Shown here piece after piece: positions 38,676 to 47,871 of a stretch of DNA of 64,000 nt (positions are counted from its first letter, which is position 1; every line of letters starts with the position of its first letter). The stretch is taken from contig JAJDWH010000010.1 in NCBI GenBank assembly GCA_022825705.1, positions 310,001-374,000 on the forward strand. The letters run 5' to 3'. Under the pieces are notes generated by a model. It did not search any database and was not told where the DNA came from. It worked only from the letters and a program-made list of their open reading frames with translations. This stretch comes from Alphaproteobacteria bacterium. GTDB lineage: Bacteria; Pseudomonadota; Alphaproteobacteria; TMED109. Position numbers and translations under genes: made by a program.

Positions 38676-40391
38676 TTAGTCGATGCCAAAGGCGAACAGG
38701 CCGCCGCCCTTGGTGTGGTTCTGGAGCCACTCGCCGAAGGTGAGGGGCCAGATGCCACCACCACCTGCACCGACGACGATCGTGACGTACTGCTTGCCGC
38801 CGGCGGTGAAGGAGGTCGGGTTACCGTGCACGCCGGTGCCCACGTTGAAGGCCCAGAGTTCTTCACCGGTGTCGTCGCGGACGGCGTGGAAGAAGCCCTC
38901 TGCGTCACCGTAGAACACGAGGCCGCCAGCCGTGGCCATCATGCCGCCCGTGGCGGGCGTGCTGTGCGGACGGATCCAGGCGAGTTCACCGTTCGAGGCG
39001 TCGTACGCTTTCACCGCACCGTTACCCTTGTTGAAGGTCAGGACCTTCGCGCCCAGGTACCACTCACCGCGACGCCATTCCATCTTCTTCGCCTGGAGGT
39101 CCATCGAGAAGTTGTACGTCGGGACGTAGACCATGTTCACGCGCGGGGAGTAGGCCATCGGGTGCCACTCTTTTCCGCCGTCAAGCGAGGGGGCGATGTC
39201 GTTGGTACGACGGTCGTAGACCACGTCCATTGCCGGGTCGCCACCTTCTTCCCAGGCCATGATCGGACGACAGTTGTCCTTGAAGCCAGGGGTCCAGTTA
39301 ATCCGGCCGAGCGGAACCACCCAGTTGCAACGACCGTTGGTACGGTCGATCGAGTAGAGGTGGCCGTTCCGGTCGCCGTGGAGCCAAACCTTCTTGCCAT
39401 CGATGTCGGCCAGGATCACCTCGTTCACGCCGTCGTAGTCATACGGGTCGTTCGGGGTGTACTGGAACCAGAACTTGAGCTCGCCGTTGTCAGGGTCAAG
39501 CACGATGGTGGAGTTCGAGTACAGGTTGTCGCCAAGACGGACGTGACGGTCGAAGTCCGGGCCCGGGTTGCCGACCGGCACGTAGAGCAAGTGCAGGTCC
39601 TGGTCGTACGAAGCGGTGATCCACGTTGAACCACCACCGTACTTCCAGGATTCGCCGGCCCACGTGTCGTTGTTGGGCTCGCCTTCAGCCGGAATGGTGT
39701 AGGTGTTCCAAATCGTGTCACCGTTCTCGTGGTCGAGGGCGCGGACCCAGCCGCGGACGCCGTACTCGGCACCGGCGGTGCCGATGATGATCTTGCCGTC
39801 AAGCGCCAGCGGCATGACGGTGAAGGTCTCGGCGTAGGTGTAGTCACCAACGGTCTTGTCGAAGACGACTTCACCGGTCGCGTTGTCAAGAGCGACAAGG
39901 TGCGCGTCCAGCGTTGCGAGGTAGACGTTGTCCTTGTACGGAGCGACGCCACGGTTCACAACGTCACAGCACAGCTGCGGGTACACGTCGGCCGGAAGCT
40001 CGCGTTCGTACTTCCACTTGATCAGACCAGTCTGACCATCGGCCGCGATCACGCGGTTGAAGGACGTCGTTACGTAAAGGGTGCCACCGACAGCGACGGC
40101 CTGGCTGTCCTGCCCCTCAAGGGTACCGAATGACAGGTACCACTCAGCCTCGAGGTCCGCAGCGTTGTCCTGGTTGATCGCCGTCTGCAGGGCGTACCGG
40201 GTGCTCTCGTAGTCGCGGCCGTAATGGAGCCAGTTCATCGGGTCCTTGTCGGCGTTCAGAAGCATGTCGTCCGAAACGTAGTTCGGCTGCTGCTTGGGTG
40301 CCGCAAGGATGTCAATACCCTGAGCGAACGCGGACGTCGCGAGCCCAAAGCTCACGAGCACACCGATCGTCAGTTTGGTTAGGAGATGCAT
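38676..40391 (-). CDS. xoxF: XoxF, lanthanide-dependent PQQ methanol dehydrogenase
   Basis: This 571-residue quinoprotein has a signal peptide (residues 1-23) and an eight-bladed propeller. The adjacent Cys pair C141-C142 next to PQQ and the metal ligand E209 are present. The diagnostic pair is the catalytic D318 with D320 two residues later (DPYDYDG): the extra Asp coordinates a lanthanide and is Ala in calcium-type MxaF. It oxidises methanol, perhaps to formate, in the periplasm. Start ATG 40391 has GGGAGGAA at ideal spacing. The 213-base upstream spacer carries a TATAGT hexamer at 40538-40543 on the minus strand. Confidence 0.96.
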   Translation of the reverse strand: MHLLTKLTIGVLVSFGLATSAFAQGIDILAAPKQQPNYVSDDMLLNADKDPMNWLHYGRDYESTRYALQTAINQDNAADLEAEWYLSFGTLEGQDSQAVAVGGTLYVTTSFNRVIAADGQTGLIKWKYERELPADVYPQLCCDVVNRGVAPYKDNVYLATLDAHLVALDNATGEVVFDKTVGDYTYAETFTVMPLALDGKIIIGTAGAEYGVRGWVRALDHENGDTIWNTYTIPAEGEPNNDTWAGESWKYGGGSTWITASYDQDLHLLYVPVGNPGPDFDRHVRLGDNLYSNSTIVLDPDNGELKFWFQYTPNDPYDYDGVNEVILADIDGKKVWLHGDRNGHLYSIDRTNGRCNWVVPLGRINWTPGFKDNCRPIMAWEEGGDPAMDVVYDRRTNDIAPSLDGGKEWHPMAYSPRVNMVYVPTYNFSMDLQAKKMEWRRGEWYLGAKVLTFNKGNGAVKAYDASNGELAWIRPHSTPATGGMMATAGGLVFYGDAEGFFHAVRDDTGEELWAFNVGTGVHGNPTSFTAGGKQYVTIVVGAGGGGIWPLTFGEWLQNHTKGGGLFAFGID

Positions 40392-40604
40392 TAGGTAATT
40401 CCTCCCGTTCAGCATCTTTTCATTAGGTGGGGCCACAACCCGACTGCCCGGTCGCGCTTGCGCGGCACCGGTTTCACGTAGCCGTGTCTCGCCGAAACGG
40501 CGGCGAAACCTGAAAGGCCCTTCCTTTTGTGCGGCGGACTATACGGGTTTACGCAACGGTATGCCACCGGTTCGCGCCGGCTGAATCATCGGTCGGCCGT
40601 TCGG

Positions 40605-43600
40605 CTACTTGGCGAAACTCCCCGGGGCCAGCGAACGCCGCAACTGGGCCAGTGGCGGGCAGCGCCGTTCATCGTGGTACTCGACTTGGCAGTCCAGGCA
40701 CTGGAAGCATTCGTTCATGTTGATGACGCCGCTCGCGGGAATGGCCTGGACCGGACACGCCCGCTCGCACAGTCGGCACGGATTCCCGCATTCGACCCGG
40801 CGCGCCAGGTTCCCGAAGATCCGGATCTTGCCGAGCACGGCGACGGCGGCACCCAAAGGGCACAGGAAGCGACAGTAAAAGCGCTCGACGAACAGCCCGA
40901 GCGCCAGCAATACCCCCGCATACAGGACGTACGGCAGGCTGCGGTCGAACCGGAGCGTGATGGCCGTCTTGAACGGCTCGACTTCCGCGACGGTTTGCGT
41001 GGTGCCCATCCCCAGGGTCAGGGCGCTCCCAATCAACACCGCCAATACCACGTACTTGAGGGCCCACAGGCGCTCGTTCGCGGTTTCGGCGATTGCGAGA
41101 GTGGGTAGCCGGACAGCGCGCGCCAGGCGGGCCAGCAGTTCCTGCAGCGCGCCGAACGGGCAAAGCCAGCCACAAAAGACCCCGCGCCCGAACAGCACCA
41201 GCGACACGAGCGTGTAGCCGGCGATGATGACGATCAGTGGTTCGTAGAGAAAACTGGTCCAACCGCCGGTGAAGATGGCCTGCGCATACGTGAGCACGTT
41301 GACGATGGTGAGTTGCGCGTTCGCAACCCAACCAAGCCAGCCGATGACGACCACGAGGAAGGCGAGGCGCACCCATTGGTGAACCCGGCGGTGGCGCGAA
41401 ACGACGTTGGGCCGGGCCACGAGCACCGAGAGCACCAACAGCAGCAGCACGAGCCCCATGATGGCTTCATCGTGCTCGGCCCAGACGCGCCGCCAGCCGT
41501 CAAGTGCGCTGGTTCTGACCAGCCCGAAATAGGCCGTCTGGACCGGTCGGAGGCCAGCGTCCTCAAGGGCGATCGGATCCCCGCCGATCAATTCCTGGGG
41601 TAGCGAATACCCAACATCGATTGCCCCACCGCCCTGGTCCGCGGGTACGCGAAGCTCCAGGGTCCATGGCTTGAGCGGGTCGAACTTCCAACCACGCGGG
41701 ATCCGGAACAGGCCAGTCTCAGAAAACAGCGGTCGTCCGTCGGCACGGACCGCGGTCGCGGTGAGCGATTCCGACTTTGTAAAGCTGAAGGATTGCTCGC
41801 CCTGGACCAGCCGGAGCCGGTCGTACTGACCGGTCCGCCGGACGGCGTTCCCCCGCCAGGAGATTCGGCCGCTCCCGAGGACGGCGAGGAGCTGGTCGCC
41901 GTAGCCGATCTGCGAGATATGGTGATTGAACCACTGGCCGCCGAAGAGATTTCGACCAACGTCAGCGGGGGTCGCCAGCGCGGCATACAGTGACAGCACG
42001 GCTTCGCCCGGCTCGTGGCCCTCGCCGCCGATTCCCAGATCCTGTGCCGTGTACTCGCCGCCGACCACGCCGCCCCAGTCCAGGAGCGCTTGCCAGGATC
42101 TCGGTTCAAACCGGTCGACGTCGAGCTGAAACGGACCGGTGTTTTCCTCCTCGCCCAGCAGCCCCTGGATCCGGGCCATCTTTCGCGCCGAAAGGACGAT
42201 CGCGTTGTACGTGAGCGTGGCACTGATCGTCGCGCCCCGAACCCCGTCCACCCCGCGCCCGGTGAACCGCACCGGCCGACGGACATCGAGGTTGCGAAGT
42301 CCCTCGAAGAGGTCCTCGAGCTTGGTTTGCGGGATCAGGCTGGGGCCCACCATCGGTTCGTGGAGTTCGAGGACCGCCGAGCCGGTGATGCGGCCGGCGT
42401 GATCCAGGCCGACGATGATGTCGAACGGTTCCCCGGAGTAGCCGCGCGGGTTCACTGTCTCGAAGGTCGAGAACAGCCATCCCTGCACCGCGTCGCCATC
42501 CCGCACCGTGGCAACCGGCGGCGATCCGTCGGGCGGCTGTACATCGCTGGCCCCGGGAAACGTCTTGGCGATGACGCCCGGCGTGAGGCGGGTTGCGAGC
42601 GGGTCGTACATGTCGGCGCCGGCAGGGTCGGTTGTGGTCACCAGCGCAGCCACGATCGCGGCCGCGGCACCCGTGGCGCCCGCGGTCCCGCGCCCCGGCT
42701 TCCGCGCGGGCTTCGCCTCGGGGCAGAACGCAGGGTCGAAGTAGGCCTCCTGGCACCGGAGGCACTGGATGCATTCCGAATGATCGATGGTGCCGTCGGC
42801 CCGGATGGCACGAGTCGGACACACCGGCTCGCACTTCGTACAGCTGGTGCCGCAGGCTCGGCGGCGCCGGAGCCAGTCGAGCATCCGCAGCCGCCCGCCG
42901 AGGCCGAGCGCGGCGCCGAATGGACAGAGGTATCGGCAGAACGCCCGCTCGGTAAACACCGCGATGGCCAGGCAGGCCACGGCCCACACCACGTAGGGCC
43001 AGGGCCGAAGGAACGCGTCCCCGATCGCGGTCCCGAAGGGCTCGGCCGCCAACGCCGTATCGAGCATGGCGGGTATGAACACTGCGACGGCCACGATGCC
43101 GGCCAGGACGGCGTACTTGAGGAACCTGAGACTCCTGTGAACGCGCGCCGGGGGCTCGTATCGCGGCACCCCCAACAGCCGCGCGGCCCGATGAATGAAG
43201 TCCTGCAGCGCACCAAAAGGGCACAGCCAGCCGCAAAAGGCGCCGCGTCCCCAGAGGAGCAGGGCGACCAGCGTGAAGACGACGACCAGCACCAGCGCCG
43301 GGATGCCGAGAAGCGGGCGCCAGTCGCCAACCGCCGTCGCACTCCGTACGGCATCGACGATTTCCTGCAGGCCCGGCTGCACGCCGAACCAGCCGCCCAG
43401 CCCGATCAGCGTGGCGGCGAGCAATCCCCCGCGGACGACGCGGTACAGCCGCGGGCGACGGGTCAGCGGGTCGGCCAGGACGATGGTCGCCACCACGGCG
43501 CCGATCAACAGGACCACTGCCAATACGCTCAGGCCGGACGTGTGCCAAACGCGCTTCCAGGGCGGACCCCACACGTCGACAAAGCCTTGTCGGTTCGGCA

Positions 43601-44087
43601 TCTGCACCGCGGGCAGCGTCGAAGCATCCAGGATCAGGTCGCGGCCAATGATCCGGTTGGTCCAGAGGAGGTACGCGGTCACCGCATAGACTTCGTCGTC
43701 TGTCAGGGTGAGGGGCGCGTTGTGCGGCATCGCCCGGCGGATGTAGTCGAAGAGCGTCGTGGCGTAGGGCCAGTACGAGCCAACCGTCTTGACCGGCTGC
43801 GCGGTGGCGAGCGTGCCGACGCCGCCGGTGAGCATGTCGGCATCGGCGCCGTCGCCCTGCGCGCCGTGACAGACCAGACACTGTGCCTGGTACACCCCTT
43901 CGCCGGCTTCGACGGTGCCGGAACCGTCGGGCAGCGTGGCGCCGTCAGGAGCGATGGAGATGTCCATCTGCTGCACGACCGCTTCCGACGCTTCCCGCCC
44001 GAGGTCCGGGGACACGGGCAGTTCGTCGGCCATGGCGGCCGCTCCTTGGACAAGCAGCAGAGCTGCCACGACGACGGGTCGGGTCAC
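40605..44087 (-). CDS. SoxD cytochrome fused to NapH-like and NosR-like iron-sulfur/FMN membrane modules
   Basis: This 1160-residue fusion uses GTG 44087, 13 bases after soxC. After a signal peptide (1-20), residues 42-172 are a monoheme SoxD (C70-x-x-C73-H74; VKTVGSYWPYATTLFDYIRRAMP). Residues 180-460 form a NapH-like polyferredoxin: membrane helices, FCGWLCP (284-290), CRYLCP (384-389), then C412/C416/C419/C423 and C439/C442/C445. Residues 490-640 are a NosR-type FMN-binding domain (DGVRGAT at 614-620). Residues 875-1160 repeat the membrane iron-sulfur module (FCGWLCP 971-977, CRFLCP 1072-1077, C1100-C1111, C1127-C1133). NosR links the quinone pool to periplasmic N2O reductase. Here the partner is SoxD. 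A GTG at 44123 is an alternative start. Confidence 0.9.
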   Translation of the reverse strand: MTRPVVVAALLLVQGAAAMADELPVSPDLGREASEAVVQQMDISIAPDGATLPDGSGTVEAGEGVYQAQCLVCHGAQGDGADADMLTGGVGTLATAQPVKTVGSYWPYATTLFDYIRRAMPHNAPLTLTDDEVYAVTAYLLWTNRIIGRDLILDASTLPAVQMPNRQGFVDVWGPPWKRVWHTSGLSVLAVVLLIGAVVATIVLADPLTRRPRLYRVVRGGLLAATLIGLGGWFGVQPGLQEIVDAVRSATAVGDWRPLLGIPALVLVVVFTLVALLLWGRGAFCGWLCPFGALQDFIHRAARLLGVPRYEPPARVHRSLRFLKYAVLAGIVAVAVFIPAMLDTALAAEPFGTAIGDAFLRPWPYVVWAVACLAIAVFTERAFCRYLCPFGAALGLGGRLRMLDWLRRRRACGTSCTKCEPVCPTRAIRADGTIDHSECIQCLRCQEAYFDPAFCPEAKPARKPGRGTAGATGAAAAIVAALVTTTDPAGADMYDPLATRLTPGVIAKTFPGASDVQPPDGSPPVATVRDGDAVQGWLFSTFETVNPRGYSGEPFDIIVGLDHAGRITGSAVLELHEPMVGPSLIPQTKLEDLFEGLRNLDVRRPVRFTGRGVDGVRGATISATLTYNAIVLSARKMARIQGLLGEEENTGPFQLDVDRFEPRSWQALLDWGGVVGGEYTAQDLGIGGEGHEPGEAVLSLYAALATPADVGRNLFGGQWFNHHISQIGYGDQLLAVLGSGRISWRGNAVRRTGQYDRLRLVQGEQSFSFTKSESLTATAVRADGRPLFSETGLFRIPRGWKFDPLKPWTLELRVPADQGGGAIDVGYSLPQELIGGDPIALEDAGLRPVQTAYFGLVRTSALDGWRRVWAEHDEAIMGLVLLLLVLSVLVARPNVVSRHRRVHQWVRLAFLVVVIGWLGWVANAQLTIVNVLTYAQAIFTGGWTSFLYEPLIVIIAGYTLVSLVLFGRGVFCGWLCPFGALQELLARLARAVRLPTLAIAETANERLWALKYVVLAVLIGSALTLGMGTTQTVAEVEPFKTAITLRFDRSLPYVLYAGVLLALGLFVERFYCRFLCPLGAAVAVLGKIRIFGNLARRVECGNPCRLCERACPVQAIPASGVINMNECFQCLDCQVEYHDERRCPPLAQLRRSLAPGSFAK

Positions 44088-44100
44088 AGGCTGCGGGAAA

Positions 44101-45351
44101 CTAGAGGTAGACGTTGGTGACACTGCCGTCCGAGCCAATGTGCCAGCTCTGGATGGCATTGCAGTGGTAGAGCTGGCCGTGCGCATAGCGCGCTGACCAT
44201 TCGGCCCGGGATTCCTGGCGATGGCCGGCCTGGTCGGTCGCGCGCGACAGCAGGGTCGCCGGCGAACCATCCCAGGTCCAGTTGTGCCGAAATCGGACAG
44301 GTGCGTACGTCATCGGGCGGCCGTCGAGCGCGGCGGTGTGCCATGAATTCCCGCCGTCCGTCGAAACTTCCACGCGGCGCACGGCGCCGTGCCCCGACCA
44401 TGCCAGCCCGCTGATGTGCTGAAAGCCGGGGGCGATCGTCTGGCCGCCGCTCGGTTCGGTGATGACCGACTTCACGTCCATGGGGTAGGTGAACTGGAGG
44501 GCCTTTCCGTCCGGCCGCAGGTCGCTGTACTTGGAGGTTTCGTCCCGTGTGTGGACCGGCTCCTGGACGACCTTGAGCCGGCGCAACCACTTGACGTTGA
44601 GATTGCCCTCCCATCCCGGCACCACCAGCCGCATCGGATAGCCCTGCTCGGGCCGAAGCCGTTCGCCGTTCTGGTACAGCGCCACCAGGACGTCATCCAG
44701 CGCCTTCTCCATCGGCAGGCTGCGGCTCATCGCGTTGGCGTCGGCGCCTTCGGCAAGAAGCCACCGCGCTCCTCGTCGAGGCCGAGCCTCGCCGAGGAGC
44801 AGTGACAGCGGGATCCCCGTCCACTCGGCGGTGGACACCAGCCCGTGGATCATGCCGCACGTTTCGTCGACGGCCAGGGGAAAAGCGTTCGAGTTGAAGA
44901 AGCTGTTTCCGGCGCACTCGATGAAGAGCACCTTCGTCGCCATCGGGTAGCGCAGCAGGTCGGCCGGCGAAAACAGCAGGTTGCGTTCCACTTCGCCGTG
45001 AATGAGGAGTTCGTGGCGCAGCGGATTAATGGCGGGCACGCCGTTGTGGCTGCGCTCGAAATGCAGGCCGTTCGGCGTGATCGTGCCTTCGAGGTCCTCG
45101 AGCGGCGTCATGGCCACGCCGGCCCCTGGCGAAACGTCCTCGTACGGCTGCAGTATCTCCCGTCCGACGTCCGCCTCCTGGGGAGCCGGCGCTCCGTACT
45201 CCCGGAACGGGCGTCCCGGTACCTGCATCCAGTCGGGTGCGGCGTCCCCCGCCCGCGCGGCCATCGCGGTACCGGGCGCCATGGCCCCGGCCGCCGCGCC
45301 CCCCAGCAGGGTCCGCCGGTTCAGACGTGGGCCGCGCGGACGGCGCATCAC
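44101..45351 (-). CDS. soxC: SoxC, molybdenum sulfane dehydrogenase subunit
   Basis: This 416-residue protein of the sulfite oxidase family has a Tat signal (NRRTLLGGAAAGAMAPG), the SoxC opening MTPLEDLEGTITPNGLHFERSH, and Mo-ligand C146 in LFIECAGNSFF. The conserved WLLAEGADANAMSRSLPMEKALDD and VPGWEGNLNVKWLRRLKV match SoxC, and the C-terminal dimer domain is complete. SoxCD oxidises the sulfane sulfur on SoxY, releasing six electrons. It is preceded by an SDR gene with ATGA overlap and followed by the SoxD-NosR fusion. It lies about 35 kb from soxXYZA. Confidence 0.93.
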   Translation of the reverse strand: MMRRPRGPRLNRRTLLGGAAAGAMAPGTAMAARAGDAAPDWMQVPGRPFREYGAPAPQEADVGREILQPYEDVSPGAGVAMTPLEDLEGTITPNGLHFERSHNGVPAINPLRHELLIHGEVERNLLFSPADLLRYPMATKVLFIECAGNSFFNSNAFPLAVDETCGMIHGLVSTAEWTGIPLSLLLGEARPRRGARWLLAEGADANAMSRSLPMEKALDDVLVALYQNGERLRPEQGYPMRLVVPGWEGNLNVKWLRRLKVVQEPVHTRDETSKYSDLRPDGKALQFTYPMDVKSVITEPSGGQTIAPGFQHISGLAWSGHGAVRRVEVSTDGGNSWHTAALDGRPMTYAPVRFRHNWTWDGSPATLLSRATDQAGHRQESRAEWSARYAHGQLYHCNAIQSWHIGSDGSVTNVYL

Positions 45352-46127
45352 CCGGTTCCTTCTCCGAACCGCTCATGCAGGCGCCGCATGCCGCGGATCC
45401 ACCGGTCATGGTCAGTGGCCTTGCGGCGGACGTACTCGGCCACATTCGGGTGCGGCAGGACGAGAAAGGTGCCGGCCGCGATGCCGTCGAACGCTGATCG
45501 GGCGACATCATCTGGCTCCAGCACGCCATCGAGGCCTGCGACGCCACCATCTTCAAGGTTGGCGATCATGTCGGTGCGGACCGCTTGCGGACACAGGGCC
45601 GAAACGCCGAGGCCCCGGTCGCCCCAGGTGATGGACAGCCATTCGGCGTAGGCGAGCGCAGCATGCTTGGTCACGGCATACGTCGCGGAGCCGATTTGCG
45701 ACAGAAGGCCCGCCGCCGAGACAGTGATCAGGAAGTACCCTCCGCGTCCTGCCATCGGCGCCGCGAGGCGGCGTGCGGCGTACACGTGGCTCATGACGTT
45801 CACGTCCCAGCAGGCCTGCCAGTCGGCCGCGCTGGTGTCCACGCCGCCCGGGCGATGAATGCCAGCGTTCGAGCAAAAGACGTCGATGGGCCCGGCAAAC
45901 GCCTCAGCGCCCTCGATGAATTGTCCCATCGCCGCGTCGTCGCCGACGTCCGTAGCCCAGGCACGGCCCCCGCACGCCGCCGCGCAGGCTTCGGCGGCGG
46001 CGCCATCGAGGTCGGCCACCGCGACGGCGCGCGCACCCCGGCGGTGTGCTTCCATCGCCAGCGCGCGCCCGATCCCGTTGCCGCCGCCGGTGATCGCAAC
46101 CACCTTGTCCTTCACATTCATGCTCAT
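45348..46127 (-). CDS. short-chain dehydrogenase/reductase
   Basis: This classical SDR of about 259 residues has the cofactor motif TGGGNGIGRALAME (residues about 14-27), the NAG motif in CSNAGIH and the active-site YAVTK. The Ser is in ITVSAAG. It is an NAD(P)-dependent cytosolic enzyme of unknown substrate. The ATG at 46127 overlaps the methyltransferase stop; a second in-frame ATG at 46121 is better spaced from the GGGGGGA run. It also overlaps soxC by ATGA, so methyltransferase-SDR-soxC-soxD fusion forms one tight operon. Confidence 0.9.
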   Translation of the reverse strand: MSMNVKDKVVAITGGGNGIGRALAMEAHRRGARAVAVADLDGAAAEACAAACGGRAWATDVGDDAAMGQFIEGAEAFAGPIDVFCSNAGIHRPGGVDTSAADWQACWDVNVMSHVYAARRLAAPMAGRGGYFLITVSAAGLLSQIGSATYAVTKHAALAYAEWLSITWGDRGLGVSALCPQAVRTDMIANLEDGGVAGLDGVLEPDDVARSAFDGIAAGTFLVLPHPNVAEYVRRKATDHDRWIRGMRRLHERFGEGTG

Positions 46128-47167
46128 TCCCCCCGGGGAGCCGCGACCAGCAGCGTAAAGATCCCGCCGATGGTATTGCGTTCGATGATCTTCAGACCAG
46201 CATCCGCAAGGAGGGTCGCTTGCTGGCTGGCGGTCGGTACCACGTTGCCCCAGGTCATTTCATTGAACTGGGTCTGGACGGCAAGCGCGGCCTCCGGAAC
46301 GCGGAGATCGGCATCCTCTGGATAGGTTTCGTCAAGGATCACGAGTCGACCGTCTTCACGCAGCAGGCGTCGGCAGTGGCCGAGGACTTCCGCGCGCACG
46401 CCCTCGGGAATCTCGTGCAGTACCTCGACCATCGAGATCACGTCGAAGCTGGCGGTGTCGCCCTGCCATTCGTTTCCGTCCTGAATGGTGACTCGATCCT
46501 CAAGGCCACTGGCGGACACGTTCCGACGAGCCTGCTCAAGCCCGTCCTGATGGACGTCGATCCCGGCGCACCGGGCCTGCGGGAAGGCTTTGGCCACCTG
46601 GACAACAAGGCCCCCGACGCCACAGCCGTAATCCAGGAATGTGCCGCCACCCGTCAGGGCTGAGCGCACCTCTTCAATTTCGGGGAGGAGACGGCGGGCC
46701 ATGAGTACGTGCAGCCCGGCCGTGGTGTTGCCGATCGCCTCGGCGAAGGCATGGCCGTGCTCCTGGAAAGTGCGGACCGACCCGTCCGCCATGGCTGCCG
46801 TATGGGTGGCCAGATCCTGCTGAAAATGGTCGAGCGTGGCGATGACGTAAGGAAGGAGGAACCGGGGATCACCGGGCTTGGCCAGAATGGCGTCGAAGTG
46901 GGGCGCAAGGCGCGCCCGCCCGTCGGTCAGCGGGTCCAGGACTTCCCACGCGATGGCCGTTTTCCACCAGATCCGGACAAATGGGAGGTGGAGCCCCTTG
47001 GGGGCAGCGAGGTCCTCCGGCGTCAGACCACGGTCTCCGGCTTCGGCGAGGAGACGAAACCAGCCAAGATCGGCTCCGGTACGAATGAGATGAAGGACGT
47101 GGAGGCCGCGAATGTGGCTCCACAGCTTGTTGATTTGGGTTTCGAATGGAACGTCGGGTGCAGGCAT
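46124..47167 (-). CDS. SAM-dependent methyltransferase with N-terminal dimerisation domain
   Basis: This 347-residue protein has an N-terminal winged-helix-like half and a Rossmann SAM domain from about residue 165. That domain has LDYGCGVGGLVVQVAKAFP (motif I), CAGIDVHQDGLEQARRN (motif II), FDVISMVEVLHEIPE and LREDGRLVILDE. The layout resembles O-methyltransferases of the acetylserotonin/hydroxyindole type. The substrate is unknown. It heads the leftward operon that continues into the SDR, soxC and the SoxD-NosR fusion. Its presence there hints at methylated sulfur compounds, which is speculation. Confidence 0.85.
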   Translation of the reverse strand: MPAPDVPFETQINKLWSHIRGLHVLHLIRTGADLGWFRLLAEAGDRGLTPEDLAAPKGLHLPFVRIWWKTAIAWEVLDPLTDGRARLAPHFDAILAKPGDPRFLLPYVIATLDHFQQDLATHTAAMADGSVRTFQEHGHAFAEAIGNTTAGLHVLMARRLLPEIEEVRSALTGGGTFLDYGCGVGGLVVQVAKAFPQARCAGIDVHQDGLEQARRNVSASGLEDRVTIQDGNEWQGDTASFDVISMVEVLHEIPEGVRAEVLGHCRRLLREDGRLVILDETYPEDADLRVPEAALAVQTQFNEMTWGNVVPTASQQATLLADAGLKIIERNTIGGIFTLLVAAPRGE

Positions 47168-47871
47168 GCGGTGCGCTCGCTGATGGAAAACGCCCGGAAG
47201 GCAGTCTCGGGTCGATGCCCGGTGGCGGTCGGTTGCGGAATGATGCCGGGAACGGACGACAGCTTCTTATAGCACTATTGATAGGCCGCATCGGCGCGCG
47301 GCCGGCCGCGCGCCGGCAATGCGTCGGGAAGCCCGCGTGGCGGGGCCGCGCGAACTCCCGATTCCAGGGGAGAACAGCCGCATCTCTTGCCGAGACGGTG
47401 CGCCCGGAACGGCGTGGGCAAGCGTCCAGCGCGCAGCCGGTCGCCGAGCCGAACTCTGGCTCCGGCGTCCCGGCCGGCAGGTGAACGGACTGATGCTTTC
47501 TCCCATCGCTGGAATGCGCGTGAAGGCTCGGCATTGCCCGGCGGCGCCGATTTTTGTTAACATGGTTAACTAAATTTTCGTGTGTGGAACTCAGGGCAAT
47601 CCGTGCAGTCGCAGACCGAATCGCCAGCAATCGGGCCCAAGCCTGATCCAGCGGTCGGGCCCGTTCGTCGTTGCCAGAAGCCGGAGATCACGTCCCCGCA
47701 GATCGACCGAGCAACTGTTCACGGTGGCGTCGCGATCGGATGCGGCCGCCCGCCCTGCGGACGAGTCACCCGTCCGGGCTACCCCCTGTTTCACGCACCG
47801 GCGGGGACGATCCATTCGCCGATTCCGATCACCTTCGCGGTCGTCGAGGGTGCAGACAGGAGAGGTTTGCC
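47168..47871. other. divergent spacer with an operator-like inverted repeat
   Basis: About 700 bases separate the leftward methyltransferase operon from a rightward hydrolase gene. I see no convincing gene. At 47556-47570 an AT-rich symmetrical sequence (GTTAAC-ATG-GTTAAC) stands out from the GC-rich surroundings and looks like a repressor or MarR-type operator. Confidence 0.45.

Noticed and set aside
40553..40566. Sigma-54-like promoter upstream of xoxF (TGGCA...TTGC on the minus strand)
   Set aside because: The GG and GC elements are separated by 9 rather than 10 bases, and a TATAGT sigma-70-type hexamer lies closer to xoxF.
46124..47167. Assignment of the methyltransferase to a named pathway such as methanethiol or quinone methylation
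   Set aside because: The SAM motifs are clear but nothing in the sequence fixes the substrate; only a general call is supported.
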